Origin: Bradyrhizobium liaoningense | Lineage (GTDB): Bacteria; Pseudomonadota; Alphaproteobacteria; Rhizobiales; Xanthobacteraceae | Assembly (NCBI RefSeq): GCF_018130785.1 | Contig: NZ_JAFCJT010000003.1 | Coordinates: 186,001 to 250,000, forward strand | DNA: 64,000 nt | Direction: 5' to 3' | Shown here: positions 36,602 to 46,117 of the stretch, in pieces | Layout of the letters: each line of letters opens with the position of its first letter | How positions within the stretch are numbered: the first letter of the stretch is position 1 | Notes under the pieces: model-generated | The model's database searches: none | What the model was told of the DNA's origin: nothing | The model's input: only the letters and a program-made list of their open reading frames with translations | Made by a program: the position numbers and the translations under genes

Positions 36602-37738
36602 TCACATCGCGATGATATGATCGTCGATCTCGGCGATCCTGTTGACGCCGCACAGGCCCATGGTGGTGAGCAGCTCTTTCTGGATGATGTCGATCGCCTT
36701 GGCGACGCCGGCCTGGCCGCCGGCACCCAGGCCATAGGCGTAGGCGCGGCCGATCATGCAGGATTTCGCGCCGAGCGCGAGCGCGCGCATCACGTCCTGG
36801 CCGGAGCGGATACCGCCGTCGAACATGATCTCCATCTTCTCACCGACCGCGTCCACGATCTCCGGCAGCATCTCGATCGAGGACGGCGCGCCGTCGAGCT
36901 GCCGGCCGCCATGGTTGGAGACGACCAGGGCCTGCGCGCCGGTTTTCGCGGCGAGCTCGGCGTCCTCGACGTCGAGGATGCCCTTCAGGATCAGCTTGCC
37001 GGGCCAGATGCTGCGGATCCACTCGATGTCGTTCCAGTTCAGCGAGGTGTCGAACTGCGAGTTGATCCAGGTCGACAGCGACGTGATGTCGTCGCTGACC
37101 TTCAGATGACCGGCGAGATTGCCGAAGGTGCGGCGCTTGCCTTGCAGCACGCCGGAGACCCAGGCGGGCTTGCTGGCGAAATCCAGCAGCTTCGACAGCG
37201 ACCACTCCGGCGGCACCGTCATGCCGTTCTTGATGTCCTGGTGGCGCTGGCCGATCACCTGGAGGTCGACGGTCAACACCAGCGCGCTGCACTTGGCCGC
37301 GATCGCGCGCTGGATCAATTCCTTGATGAAGCCGCGGTCCTTCATCACGTAGAGCTGGAACCAGAACGGCTTCTCGACATTGGCAGCAATGTCCTCGATC
37401 GAGCAGATCGACATCGTCGACTGCGTGAAGGGGATGCCGGCCGCCTGCGCGGCGCGGCAGGCATGGATCTCGCCGTCGCCATGCTGCATGCCCAAAAGAC
37501 CCACGGGCGCAAGCATCAGCGGCATGGTCGAGGGCTCGCCGAGGATCGTGGTCGAGGTGTCGCGCCTGGAAACGTCGACCAGGATGCGCTGGCGGAACTT
37601 GATCGCCTGCATGTCGTCGCGGTTGGCGCGCAGCGTTTCCTCGGCATAGGAACCGCGGTCGCAATAGTCGAAGAACGCCTTCGGCACGCGGCGCTGATGC
37701 AGCGTGCGAAGATCGTCGATACAGGTGATGTGCTTCAT
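36602..37738 (-). CDS. lldD: FMN-dependent alpha-hydroxy acid dehydrogenase, L-lactate dehydrogenase type
   Basis: A 378-residue TIM-barrel flavoprotein that oxidises L-lactate or a similar 2-hydroxy acid to the keto acid, passing electrons to the quinone pool or oxygen. Active-site His and Arg are in VVSNHGGRQLDG, the FMN phosphate site in FDGGIRSGQDVMRAL, and the entry segment has FFDYCDRGSYAEETLRAN. ATG at 37738 (MKHITCIDDLRTLH) is the normal start. L-lactate is the commonest substrate in this group; glycolate or mandelate cannot be excluded. Divergent from a small FPGSDP-motif gene. Confidence 0.87.
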   Translation of the reverse strand: MKHITCIDDLRTLHQRRVPKAFFDYCDRGSYAEETLRANRDDMQAIKFRQRILVDVSRRDTSTTILGEPSTMPLMLAPVGLLGMQHGDGEIHACRAAQAAGIPFTQSTMSICSIEDIAANVEKPFWFQLYVMKDRGFIKELIQRAIAAKCSALVLTVDLQVIGQRHQDIKNGMTVPPEWSLSKLLDFASKPAWVSGVLQGKRRTFGNLAGHLKVSDDITSLSTWINSQFDTSLNWNDIEWIRSIWPGKLILKGILDVEDAELAAKTGAQALVVSNHGGRQLDGAPSSIEMLPEIVDAVGEKMEIMFDGGIRSGQDVMRALALGAKSCMIGRAYAYGLGAGGQAGVAKAIDIIQKELLTTMGLCGVNRIAEIDDHIIAM

Positions 37739-37832
37739 GAACGTTTCCCCGGCCCGTCTCGTCTCGGAAAGTCTTGCATCGGAAGATTGAGGGGTCATCT
37801 AGCATGGTTGGATGCACAGCCAAATCGTTTGA

Positions 37833-38012
<180 letters not shown>

Positions 38013-38057
38013 GGGCGGGTTCCATCCGGTTCCGCCATGTCCGCCGGAAATATAATG

Positions 38058-38072
38058 TTAACAACAAGTTAC
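38058..38072. promoter_or_regulatory. CtrA-like half-match box upstream of glmM
   Basis: TTAA-N7-TTAC, 7 of 8 positions of the CtrA full box, about 160 bases before the glmM start. A match of this quality is expected by chance a few times in a window of this length and composition, so the evidence is weak on its own. Confidence 0.25.
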
Positions 38073-38230
38073 CGGGGCGCCTTGGGCCCCGTCCCGTAAT
38101 GATTAATCACATTTTTTGAAGCCAAGTTAGCCGCGAAGGCTTTATAACGTCTCAGCAAATCAGGGCTGCGGGTCCCTTTCGGGCATCCCGTAGTTGTAGA
38201 GGGGTCCCTGATTGTTGCGTGGGGGACGAT

Positions 38231-39574
38231 ATGAGCCGCAAATATTTCGGGACGGACGGGATTCGGGGCCGCGCCAACGGACTGATCACGCCGGAGCTCG
38301 CGCTCAAGGTCGGCCAGGCGGCAGGCCTTGCGTTTCAGCGCGGTGACCACCGCCACCGGGTCGTGATCGGCAAGGACACGCGCCTGTCCGGCTACATGAT
38401 CGAATACGCGATGGTCGCGGGTTTCACATCGGTCGGCATGGACGTGCTGCTGGTCGGCCCGATGCCGACGCCGGCGGTCGCGATGCTGACCAAGTCGATG
38501 CGCGCCGATCTCGGCGTGATGATCTCGGCCTCGCACAATCTGTTCGAGGACAACGGCATCAAGCTGTTCGGCCCGCAGGGCTTCAAGCTTTCCGACGACG
38601 TCGAGAAGCAGATCGAGCAGCTGCTCGACGAATCCCTCGACAAGCGACTCGCACAGAGCGCGAGCCTCGGGCGCGCCCGCCGTATCGACGGCGTGCATGA
38701 CCGCTACATCGAATTCGCCAAGCGCACGCTGCCGCGCGATCTCTCGCTCGACGGTCTGCGCGTCGTGGTCGATTGCGCCAACGGCGCCGCCTACAAGGTG
38801 GTGCCGGAGGCGCTGTGGGAATTGGGCGCCGACGTCGTGCCGATCGGCGTCGAGCCGGACGGTTTCAACATCAACAAGGAATGCGGCTCGACCTCGCCGG
38901 AAGCGCTGTCGAAGAAGGTGCGCGAGATGCGCGCCGACATCGGCATCGCGCTCGACGGTGACGCCGATCGCGTCATCCTGGTCGACGAGCGCGGCCACCT
39001 CGTCGACGGCGACCAGCTGCTCGCGGTGATCGCGCAGAGCTGGAAGGAAGACGGGCGGCTGTCGCGGCCGGGCATCGTCGCCACCGTGATGTCCAATCTC
39101 GGCCTCGAACGCTTCCTCAAGGGGCAGGGCCTCGATCTGGTGCGCACGCCGGTCGGCGACCGCTACGTGCTCGAGCAGATGCTGAACGGCGGCTACAATC
39201 TCGGCGGCGAGCAGTCGGGCCACATCATCCTGTCCGACTACGCCACCACCGGCGACGGCTTCGTTGCGGCACTACAGGTGCTGGCGGTGGTGCAGAAGCT
39301 GCGCCGGCCGGTGTCGGAGGTCTGCCACCGTTTCGATCCGCTGCCGCAGATCCTCAAGAACGTCCGCTACAAGAGCGGCAAGCCGCTCGAGGATTCCGAC
39401 GTCAAATCGGCGATCTCCGACGGCGAGAAGCGGCTCAACGGCCACGGGCGCCTCCTGATCCGCTCGTCCGGCACCGAGCCCGTGATCCGCGTCATGGGCG
39501 AGGGCGAGGACCGCCTCCTGATCGAGGACGTCGTCGACACCATCGTCTCCGCGCTGGGCCAGGCGGCGGCCTGA
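38231..39574 (+). CDS. glmM: Phosphoglucosamine mutase
   Basis: Converts glucosamine-6-phosphate to glucosamine-1-phosphate for UDP-GlcNAc, needed for peptidoglycan and lipid A. The 447 residues are standard. Visible motifs: [13 protein letters not shown] at the N-terminus, phosphoserine loop [13 protein letters not shown], metal site [10 protein letters not shown], sugar loop GGEQSGHII and phosphate site [15 protein letters not shown] at 38231 follows GGGGGACGAT. It has a 218-base upstream region and is not in an operon with ftsH or folP here. Confidence 0.96.
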   Translation: MSRKYFGTDGIRGRANGLITPELALKVGQAAGLAFQRGDHRHRVVIGKDTRLSGYMIEYAMVAGFTSVGMDVLLVGPMPTPAVAMLTKSMRADLGVMISASHNLFEDNGIKLFGPQGFKLSDDVEKQIEQLLDESLDKRLAQSASLGRARRIDGVHDRYIEFAKRTLPRDLSLDGLRVVVDCANGAAYKVVPEALWELGADVVPIGVEPDGFNINKECGSTSPEALSKKVREMRADIGIALDGDADRVILVDERGHLVDGDQLLAVIAQSWKEDGRLSRPGIVATVMSNLGLERFLKGQGLDLVRTPVGDRYVLEQMLNGGYNLGGEQSGHIILSDYATTGDGFVAALQVLAVVQKLRRPVSEVCHRFDPLPQILKNVRYKSGKPLEDSDVKSAISDGEKRLNGHGRLLIRSSGTEPVIRVMGEGEDRLLIEDVVDTIVSALGQAAA

Positions 39575-39595
39575 GCCTTCCTCGACCGCAGTATC

Positions 39596-39688
39596 GTAGG
39601 GTGGGCAAAGCGAAGCGTGCCCACCACTTCTGCTGCGGTGTTGGATCGATGGTGAGCACGGCGCAAGTGCGCCTTTGCCCACCCTACG
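39596..39688. repeat. Repeat, 'gtagggtgggcaaag' family (second copy)
   Basis: gtagggtgggcaaagcgaagcgtgcccacc at the left and ggcgcaagtgcgcctttgcccaccctacg at the right form an imperfect inverted repeat matching the element at 36495-36587. It lies just after glmM. Confidence 0.85.
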
Positions 39689-39809
39689 ATTCCGGACTCG
39701 CGGGGAGGGTAAGAACCACGCATTCCAGCCATTTGCGATTGGCGGTGGTTCCACCTTCGCTCGCATCGTAATGAGCGAGTGCGGCGGTTCGCCGCGCCGG
39801 GGTGCTCCA

Positions 39810-41060
39810 TTGAACAAGCCTGTCGTCGTCTCCGAGGAAACGCTGACCGAGCCGGTCGTCGTCAGGGACGTGGCGCCCGCCGCCCGGGCTGCCGCAGGGC
39901 CGGCCTATGTCGTGCTTGCCGGCATCAGCTTCTCGCACTTCCTCAACGACACCATGCAGTCGCTGATCGCCTCGGTGTATCCGATCCTGAAGGACACCTA
40001 CGCGCTGGACTTCGCGCAGATCGGCATGATCACGCTGGCCTTCCAGTTCACGGCCTCGCTGCTCCAGCCGGTCGTCGGGCACTACACCGACAAGAAGGCG
40101 CAGCCCTATTCGCTCTCGATCGGCATGGCCTCGACCTTCTTCGGCCTGCTGCTGCTCAGCGCCGCACACCAATATCTCGTCATCCTTGTCGCCGCCGCGC
40201 TGGTCGGCCTCGGCTCGGCGGTGTTTCATCCGGAGTCGGCGCGCATCGCGCGGCTTGCCTCCGGCGGTCGCTATGGTTTCGCGCAATCGGTGTTCCAGCT
40301 CGGCGGCAGCTTCGGCACGTCGATGGGGCCGGTGCTGGCCGCGCTGATCGTGGTGCCGTTCGGGCAGGGCAGCATCGCCTGGTTCTCCTCGATCGCGTTC
40401 CTCGCGATTCTCATCCTCTGGCGCATCGGCCGCTGGTACGAGCCGCAGATCAAGGCGAAGAAGGCGGCGACGGCTCAGGTCCATCCCGACGCGCCGAGTT
40501 CGCGCCGCGTCGGGGTCGCCCTTGCGGTGCTGGTGGCGCTCTTGTTTTCGAAGCAGCTCTACGTCTCGAGCCTGTCGAGCTACTACATCTTCTATCTGAT
40601 CGATCGCTTCGGCGTGTCGACGCAGGCGGCGCAGATCTATCTCTTCATCTTCCTTGCCGCGAATGCGGTGGGCGCGTTCTTCGGCGGCCCGCTGGGTGAT
40701 CGCTTCGGCCGCAAGATCGTGATCTGGATCTCGATCCTCGGCGCGCTGCCCTTCACGCTGGCGTTGCCCTATGCCGGGCTCTATGCGAGCGCGGTGCTCA
40801 GCGTCATCATCGGCCTGATCATCTCCTCGACGACGTCGTCGATCATCGTGTTCGCGCAGGAGCTGGTGCCGCACCGCTTCGGCATGATCTCCGGCGTGTT
40901 CTTCGGTGTTGCCTTCGGCATCGGCGGCCTGGGTGCCGCCGTGCTGGGCAAGCTCGCCGATCACACCTCGATCGAGTTCGTCTACCAGGTCTGTGCCTGG
41001 CTGCCGGCGATCGGCCTGCTTGCGGTGTTCCTGCCCAAGCTGCCGCAGCACCTGCGTTAA
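39810..41060 (+). CDS. MFS transporter, fosmidomycin resistance (Fsr) type
   Basis: A 12-helix major facilitator superfamily protein resembling Fsr, an inner-membrane exporter of fosmidomycin and related compounds. Fsr-like features: GISFSHFLNDTMQSLIASVYP, QPVVGHYTDKKAQPYSL and SAVFHPESARIARLASGGRYG. TTG at 39810 gives 416 residues and an MNKPVVVSEE start; an ATG at 39771 would add 13 residues of low-complexity sequence. Natural substrate unknown. Confidence 0.8.
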   Translation: MNKPVVVSEETLTEPVVVRDVAPAARAAAGPAYVVLAGISFSHFLNDTMQSLIASVYPILKDTYALDFAQIGMITLAFQFTASLLQPVVGHYTDKKAQPYSLSIGMASTFFGLLLLSAAHQYLVILVAAALVGLGSAVFHPESARIARLASGGRYGFAQSVFQLGGSFGTSMGPVLAALIVVPFGQGSIAWFSSIAFLAILILWRIGRWYEPQIKAKKAATAQVHPDAPSSRRVGVALAVLVALLFSKQLYVSSLSSYYIFYLIDRFGVSTQAAQIYLFIFLAANAVGAFFGGPLGDRFGRKIVIWISILGALPFTLALPYAGLYASAVLSVIIGLIISSTTSSIIVFAQELVPHRFGMISGVFFGVAFGIGGLGAAVLGKLADHTSIEFVYQVCAWLPAIGLLAVFLPKLPQHLR

Positions 41061-41189
41061 CAGATCCTGTTTCGCCGCAACGCGGCTTCATACATCGTTA
41101 GCAATTGCGGTGCGTAGGCGCCGCATTTTTGCAACGCTCTCGCTGCATCCGCGTGTGCAGTCAGAAAAAATCAACCTTAAAAATTAGGG

Positions 41190-41204
41190 TTAAGTGGCGC
41201 TTAA
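41190..41204. promoter_or_regulatory. Perfect CtrA-type box (TTAA-N7-TTAA)
   Basis: TTAA at 41190-41193, seven bases, then TTAA at 41201-41204, 84 bases before the outer-membrane protein start. This matches the alphaproteobacterial CtrA full box. It is the only perfect match I noticed in the window. CtrA control is inferred. Confidence 0.55.
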
Positions 41205-41287
41205 GCATTTGGTGCCATCGTCCTCCCGTGAGTTTCCAGAACGTGGGGCGTCAGCATTTTGCCTCACCGGCCATAAGGACGAAGCCA

Positions 41288-42121
41288 ATGCGTAGCGTTA
41301 AGTCTCTCCTTGCCGCGGGTGCGGCGACCCTGATCTCGTCGATGGCGTTCGCCGCCGACATGCCGATCGCCGCTCCGCCTCCGATGTACGCGCCGCCGGC
41401 TCCGCCCGCCGACTTCGGTGGCTGGTATCTCCGCGGCGACATCGGCATGACCAACCAGAGCGCCAAGCGCATCGACAGCGCCACCGCGCAGACGTACCCG
41501 ACCACGACGACGGGCCTCGGCTTCGACTCCTCGCCGCTGTTCGACCTCGGCGTCGGCTATCGCTTCAACAACTGGTTCCGCGCCGACGTGATCGGTCAGT
41601 ATCGCGGCAAGGCCAATCTGCACGGTTCGCAGAGCGTGTTGCTCGGGCCGACCGACGTCGAAGCCAACACCTACACCGGCAGCAAGTCCGAGTGGGTCGT
41701 CATGGCCAACGCCTATGTCGATCTCGGCACCTGGTGGTGCATCACCCCGTTCATCGGCGCCGGTGTCGGCGGCTCCTACAACAAGCTCTCGGGCTTCCAG
41801 GATAACGGCGTCCGCTACACCGCCGGCGCGCTGTCCAACAGCGTCACCTATTTCGGCGACAACGGAAAGTGGAACTTCGCCTGGGCCGCTCACGCCGGTC
41901 TCGCCTACAAGGTCAACCCCGGCTTCACGGTCGAACTGGCCTACAGCTACATGGATCTCGGCGACGCCGCGCTCGGCAACTACCGCGCGTTCGACGGCAG
42001 CATCTCGGGTCCGTCGACGATCAAGGTCAAGGACATCACCTCGCACGACGTCAAGCTCGGCGTGCGCTGGGATCTCAACAGCCCGCCGGCCTACATGCCG
42101 CCGCTCGTCACCAAGGGCTGA
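41288..42121 (+). CDS. Outer-membrane beta-barrel protein (Omp25/porin-like), 277 residues
   Basis: Outer-membrane protein of the Omp25/RopB-like group: signal peptide (SVKSLLAAGAATLISSMAFA, cleavage before ADMP), a Pro-rich linker, then eight or so amphipathic strands (FGGWYLRGDIGMT, FDLGVGYRFNNWFRADVIGQ, VELAYSYMDLGDA, HDVKLGVRWDL). The barrel end is not followed by the typical terminal Phe; an extra tail of about 11 residues (NSPPAYMPPLVTKG) follows. AAGGACGAAGCCA precedes the ATG. It probably stabilises or seals the outer membrane. Confidence 0.87.
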   Translation: MRSVKSLLAAGAATLISSMAFAADMPIAAPPPMYAPPAPPADFGGWYLRGDIGMTNQSAKRIDSATAQTYPTTTTGLGFDSSPLFDLGVGYRFNNWFRADVIGQYRGKANLHGSQSVLLGPTDVEANTYTGSKSEWVVMANAYVDLGTWWCITPFIGAGVGGSYNKLSGFQDNGVRYTAGALSNSVTYFGDNGKWNFAWAAHAGLAYKVNPGFTVELAYSYMDLGDAALGNYRAFDGSISGPSTIKVKDITSHDVKLGVRWDLNSPPAYMPPLVTKG

Positions 42122-42150
42122 TCGTCAGCTCCATCGCTTAACGTCTCTTA

Positions 42151-42179
42151 ACGGCGCGGGATCATCCCGCGCCGTTTTG
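42151..42179 (+). terminator. Rho-independent terminator
   Basis: acggcgcggga / tcccgcgccgt stem with TCA loop, followed by TTTTGC. It lies 30 bases after the first outer-membrane gene. Confidence 0.85.
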
Positions 42180-42289
42180 CTTTGCGTATTTTTCATGGCG
42201 AGCGGCGATGAAAGCGTCTGGCGCAACCATTGGTTAAGGTTAACGAGCCATGATCACGAGTGAAAGTTCGAGTTCGATGGAGCGTTAGG

Positions 42290-43117
42290 ATGCGTAGGCT
42301 TCTGTTGGCGGCGGCGATGTTGGGGACGGTGTCTGCCGCGTACGCGGCCGATATGCCGGAACTGCCTTTCCTGCGCGGCTCGGTTACCGATGGTCTGACC
42401 AGCGCGCGGCCGAACTGGCAGGGCGGCTATTTCGGCGCCCAGGCCGGCTACGGCTCCTCCGATGAAAACTTCAGAGGTTCGACCAGCAACATGATGTCGT
42501 CGCTGCTGGCCGACACGTTGATCGAGAGCTCGATGGGCGTGTCCCAGTGGAATCTCGGCCTGGGCAAGGCCTCGCAGCGCACCACCGGTTACGGCGCCTT
42601 CGTCGGCTACAACGGCCAGTGGGACGACGTCGTGCTGGGTCTCGAAATCAGCTGGCTGCATGGCACGTTCGGCGGATCGGCGTCGGCCACCGAAAGGCGC
42701 GTCAGCGCCACAGCGCTGTCTGACGGTAACTTCCATGATGTCACGGCGACCTCCACGTCTTCGATCAGCATCAGCGACATCGGGACCTTCCGCGGTCGCG
42801 CCGCCTATGCGTGGGGATGCTTCCTGCCCTACATGTTTGCCGGCTTGGCGCTCGGCAATGCCGACATCGTGCGCACGGCCAATGTGCAGGATCGCGTGAG
42901 CACCACCCAGTTGGGGACCTACACGGCGCTGGCGCCGTTGAGCTCTACCGATGCCCAGCACAATCACCTGATCTACGGCTACACCGCCGGTCTCGGCGTT
43001 GATGTCAACCTGGTCGGCGGCTTGTTCATGCGGGCGGAGTACGAATATATCCGTTTCTCTTCCGCTGTTGACACCAGCATCAACACCGTTCGCGCGGGCC
43101 TCGGCTACAAGTTTTGA
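42290..43117 (+). CDS. Outer-membrane beta-barrel protein, 275 residues
   Basis: Omp25-like barrel: signal peptide (LLLAAAMLGTVSAAYA, cleavage before ADMP), alternating strands (GGYFGAQAGYGSSDENF, TTGYGAFVGYNGQWDDV, FRGRAAYAWGCFLPYMF) and a C-terminal Phe (RAGLGYKF), the signal for the BAM complex. ATG at 42290 follows GGAGCGTTAGG. A single cysteine in the last third (AWGCFLPY) is unusual. It is 168 bases downstream of the other outer-membrane gene with a terminator in between, so separately transcribed. Confidence 0.85.
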   Translation: MRRLLLAAAMLGTVSAAYAADMPELPFLRGSVTDGLTSARPNWQGGYFGAQAGYGSSDENFRGSTSNMMSSLLADTLIESSMGVSQWNLGLGKASQRTTGYGAFVGYNGQWDDVVLGLEISWLHGTFGGSASATERRVSATALSDGNFHDVTATSTSSISISDIGTFRGRAAYAWGCFLPYMFAGLALGNADIVRTANVQDRVSTTQLGTYTALAPLSSTDAQHNHLIYGYTAGLGVDVNLVGGLFMRAEYEYIRFSSAVDTSINTVRAGLGYKF

Positions 43118-43191
43118 TACTGCTTCGCTGCCACCGCGGTTGACAGCCCGCGTCCGTCCTGATGCTCTGTCGCTCCAACGGGGCGGCGGCG

Positions 43192-43782
43192 ATGCAAATC
43201 TACGGCGACAGCAATTCCGGCAATTGTCTCAAGGTGAAGTGGGTCTGCGACAAGCTCGCGCTGCCTTACCAGTGGATCGAGGTCGACACCCGCAAGGGCG
43301 AGACGCGCACGCCGCAATTCCTGAAAATGAACGGCGCCGGCCAGGTGCCGACCGTCGCCTTCGACGACGGCCGCACGCTGGCGCAGTCCAATGCCATCAT
43401 CCGTTATCTCGCCCGCGACAGCGCGCTCATTCCGCGCGACGCCTTCACGGCGGCCAAGATGGACGAATGGCTGTTCTGGGAGCAGTACAGCCACGAGCCC
43501 TATATCGCGGTGTGCCGCTTCCAGCTGGTCTATCTCGGCAAGGACGCCTCCGAGCTCGATCCCGACAAGGTCAAGCGCGGCTATGCGGCGCTCGACCGCA
43601 TGGAGCAGCATCTGGCGGCAAGCCGCTTCTTCGCCGGCGCGGAGGTTTCGCTCGCCGACGTCTCGCTGCTCGCCTATACCCGCCTCGCGCATGAAGGCGG
43701 TTTCGATCTCGGTCGCCATGCGGCCGTCCGCCGCTGGATCGGCGAAGCCGAAAGCTCGCTCGGCCTTCCGCCGGCTCGCTGA
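43192..43782 (+). CDS. Glutathione S-transferase family protein
   Basis: A 196-residue GST. N-terminal domain: MQIYGDSNSGNCLKVKWVCD with the Ser-containing active site, MNGAGQVPTVAFD (cis-Pro) and LAQSNAIIRYLA (Gln-Ser). Helical C-terminal domain from about residue 88. It resembles the 25833-26483 GST. ATG at 43192 is chosen because it starts the domain normally; an in-frame ATG ten codons upstream is not supported. It is followed after 30 bases by a GNAT gene in the same direction. Confidence 0.87.
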   Translation: MQIYGDSNSGNCLKVKWVCDKLALPYQWIEVDTRKGETRTPQFLKMNGAGQVPTVAFDDGRTLAQSNAIIRYLARDSALIPRDAFTAAKMDEWLFWEQYSHEPYIAVCRFQLVYLGKDASELDPDKVKRGYAALDRMEQHLAASRFFAGAEVSLADVSLLAYTRLAHEGGFDLGRHAAVRRWIGEAESSLGLPPAR

Positions 43783-43812
43783 GAGTCGCGCTGATTCTTG
43801 GAGTTTCCCGAC

Positions 43813-44277
43813 ATGAACGAGAAGTCCGTCTCCATCCGTCCCGCGCGCCGTGAGGATGTTGCGGCGATCGTCGCCATGCTTGCCGACGATCATCTCGGGC
43901 GCGCCCGCGAGCGCGTGGAGGATCCGCTGCCTGCGTCCTATTACCTGGCATTCGAGCGGGTCGAGCGCGATCAAAATCTCACGCTCGTGGTGGCAGAGAG
44001 CGAGGGCAGGGTGGTCGGCTGCCTGCAACTTGCGATCTTGCCGGGTATCAGCACGCAAGGCGGCATCCGCGGTCTGCTCGAAGATGTCCGCGTTGCTTCC
44101 GATTGTCGCAGCCGCGGCATCGGCGAGCAGCTGGTGCAATGGGCGGTCGCGGAAGCGAAAGCGCGCGGCTGCAATCTGGTCGAACTGCTGACGCATCAGA
44201 CGCGAACAGATGCGCAGCGCTTCTACAAGCGGCTCGGCTTCGCTGCGAGTCACGTCGGCATGACTGTCCGCTTTTGA
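43813..44277 (+). CDS. GNAT family N-acetyltransferase
   Basis: A 154-residue acetyltransferase: motif A VRVASDCRSRGIGEQLVQWA, preceded by VVGCLQLAILPGIS (strand beta-4) and followed by motif B ARGCNLVELLTH plus RFYKRLGF. GGAG precedes the ATG at 43813. The substrate is unknown. It forms a two-gene unit with the GST. Confidence 0.88.
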   Translation: MNEKSVSIRPARREDVAAIVAMLADDHLGRARERVEDPLPASYYLAFERVERDQNLTLVVAESEGRVVGCLQLAILPGISTQGGIRGLLEDVRVASDCRSRGIGEQLVQWAVAEAKARGCNLVELLTHQTRTDAQRFYKRLGFAASHVGMTVRF

Positions 44278-44387
44278 CGCAGCTCGTCGCGGCCGTTGCG
44301 CGGTCAGCAAATTCGGATCGCGCATTCGTTCATGTTAAGAGCTGATAAACTACCCAGCCGTCGTTCACGTTGAATGAGGAACGAACG

Positions 44388-44642
44388 GTGCTACGGCAAC
44401 GTCTGACACCGGGCTCGGTCGGTTCGGGGATTTCGATGACAAGCTATTCCATGATCAAGGTCGGCAACGATTACGTTGTGCAGGCCAATGACAAATGCAT
44501 TTTGAAGGTCGGCAGCCGCCGCCGCGCGGCGCAATTGATCAGCGATGCCACGGACTTGCTGAACGCGCTCGCCCCGGTGGAATCCCCGGATCTCGCGCCG
44601 GAAGCGCCTTCACTCCCCCGTGAGGCTCCTGAACTTTCTTGA
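44388..44642 (+). CDS. Small hypothetical protein
   Basis: An 84-residue protein: MIKVGNDYVVQANDKCILKV then SRRRAAQLISDATDLLNAL and a Pro/Glu-rich tail. It looks like a compact beta-hairpin plus helix. GTG at 44388 follows TGAGGAACGAACG; ATG at 44436 is the alternative start and would drop the first 16 residues. No family is recognised. Confidence 0.6.
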   Translation: MLRQRLTPGSVGSGISMTSYSMIKVGNDYVVQANDKCILKVGSRRRAAQLISDATDLLNALAPVESPDLAPEAPSLPREAPELS

Positions 44643-44671
44643 CTGGTCTTCCCGATTCCCGTATCAGCCGC

Positions 44672-44721
44672 GGCGGGACACCTCCCCCCAACGGGAGGCT
44701 TACTATCTGGAAGGGTAGATC
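44672..44721 (+). promoter_or_regulatory. serC leader RNA element
   Basis: Just before the serC ATG, two hairpins can form: cctccc/gggagg, and ctatc/ggtag whose loop contains the GGAAG ribosome site. This fits the Rfam serC leader, an alphaproteobacterial 5' element that overlaps the ribosome site of serC and is thought to control its translation. Assignment is by position and fold, not by a model search. Confidence 0.7.
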
Positions 44722-45894
44722 ATGACCGTAGCGAAGCCCGCTTCGCGGCCGAACGTGCCGCATTTCTCCTCCGGCCCCTGCGCCAAGCGCCCCGGCTGGA
44801 ACGCCCAAAATCTCAAGGACGCAGCGCTCGGCCGTTCGCATCGCGCGAAGGTCGGCAAGACCAAGCTCAAGCTCGCGATCGATCTGACGCGCGAAGTGCT
44901 TGAAGTGCCCGCCGATTATCGCATCGGCATCGTGCCGGCGTCCGATACCGGCGCGGTCGAGATGGCGCTGTGGTCGCTGCTCGGTGCGCGGCCCGTCACC
45001 ACGCTCGCCTGGGAATCCTTCGGCGAGGGCTGGGTCAGCGATATCGTCAAGGAATTGAAGCTCAAGGACGTCACCAAGCTCAATGCAGCTTACGGTGAGA
45101 TCCCCGACCTCTCGAAGGTCGATCCGAAGTCCGACGTCGTCTTCACCTGGAACGGCACCACCTCCGGCGTCCGCGTCCCGAACGCCGACTGGATCAGCGC
45201 GACCCGCGAAGGCCTGACCATTTGCGACGCGACCTCGGCCGCATTCGCGCAGCCGCTCGACTGGGCCAAGCTCGATGTCGTCACCTTCTCCTGGCAGAAG
45301 GCGCTCGGCGGCGAAGCCGCGCACGGCATGCTGATCCTGTCGCCCCGCGCCGTGGAGCGGCTCGAGACCTACAAGCCGGCCTGGCCGCTGCCTAAAATCT
45401 TCCGCATGACCAAGGGCGGCAAGATCAACGAAGGCATCTTCGTCGGCGAGACGATCAACACGCCCTCGATGCTCTGCGTCGAGGATTATCTCGATGCGCT
45501 GAACTGGGCCAAGTCGATCGGCGGACTGAAGGCGCTGATCGCGCGTGCCGATGCCAACACCAAGGTGCTGGCCGACTGGAAGGCGAAGACGCCCTGGATC
45601 GACTTCCTGGCCAAGGACGCCGCGATCCGCTCCAACACCTCGGTGTGCCTGAAGTTCACCGATCCCGCGCTCACCTCGCTCTCGGACGACGCGCAGGCCG
45701 ACTTCTCCAAGAAGCTGGTCGCGCTGGTCGAGAAGGAAGGCGCCGGCTACGACTTCGCGTACTACCGCGATGCGCCAGCCGGCCTGCGCATCTGGTGCGG
45801 CGCGACCGTCGAGGCCAGCGACGTCGAGCTGCTGACGCAGTGGATCGACTGGGCGTTCGCCGAGACCAAGGCGCAGCTCGCCAAGGCGGCCTGA
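44722..45894 (+). CDS. serC: Phosphoserine aminotransferase
   Basis: PLP-dependent enzyme converting 3-phosphohydroxypyruvate and glutamate to 3-phosphoserine, step two of serine synthesis; it also serves pyridoxal phosphate synthesis. The 390 residues match the alphaproteobacterial form. PLP lysine in [19 protein letters not shown]-terminal [15 protein letters not shown] and phosphate-binding [11 protein letters not shown] leader element overlaps the start. serA follows after 223 bases that contain repeats, so the pair may still be one transcript. Confidence 0.95.
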   Translation: MTVAKPASRPNVPHFSSGPCAKRPGWNAQNLKDAALGRSHRAKVGKTKLKLAIDLTREVLEVPADYRIGIVPASDTGAVEMALWSLLGARPVTTLAWESFGEGWVSDIVKELKLKDVTKLNAAYGEIPDLSKVDPKSDVVFTWNGTTSGVRVPNADWISATREGLTICDATSAAFAQPLDWAKLDVVTFSWQKALGGEAAHGMLILSPRAVERLETYKPAWPLPKIFRMTKGGKINEGIFVGETINTPSMLCVEDYLDALNWAKSIGGLKALIARADANTKVLADWKAKTPWIDFLAKDAAIRSNTSVCLKFTDPALTSLSDDAQADFSKKLVALVEKEGAGYDFAYYRDAPAGLRIWCGATVEASDVELLTQWIDWAFAETKAQLAKAA

Positions 45895-45897
45895 GTT

Positions 45898-45934
45898 CTT
45901 ACCCTCCCCTGGAGGGGGAGGGGCGACGCACCGT
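45898..45934. repeat. GC-rich inverted repeat (ctccc...gggag) between serC and serA
   Basis: ttaccctcccctggagggggaggggc, the same class as the elements at 2893 and 60534, in the serC-serA spacer. Confidence 0.7.
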
Positions 45935-45983
45935 GAGCATGATCCGGAAAAGTGGTCTCCGGTTTTCCGACAAGGTCATGCTC
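45935..45983. repeat. Imperfect palindrome, 'gagcatgatccggaaaag' family
   Basis: gagcatgatccggaaaagtgg, then ccggttttccgacaaggtcatgctc, giving outer arms gagcatga/tcatgctc and inner arms ccggaaaa/ttttccg. I believe this is a common dispersed repeat in Bradyrhizobium-type genomes; only one copy is in this window. Confidence 0.6.
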
Positions 45984-45999
45984 AGACAAGAAGGTGGCG

Positions 46000-46106
46000 C
46001 GGGGTGGGGTGATCTCTCCACACGGCGCACCGGCGATTTTCTTTTTGCAGCTTCACCCCACCCCGGCGCTTCGCGCCGACCCCTCCCCTTCAGGGGAGGG
46101 TGTGAA
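46000..46106. repeat. Repeat of the 'accccaccccggcgcttcgcgccgacccctcccc' type
   Basis: Follows the palindrome above and contains cccggcgcttcgcgccgac and cccctccccttcaggggagggtg. It resembles the longer element at 52957-53141 and the one near 2893. Together with the preceding elements it fills the serC-serA spacer. Confidence 0.7.
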
Positions 46107-46117
46107 GGACAGATCCC

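Noticed and set aside
38058..38072. CtrA control of glmM
   Set aside because: The box matches at only 7 of 8 positions and lies about 160 bases upstream. Chance matches of this quality are expected in the window, so it is listed only as a weak site.
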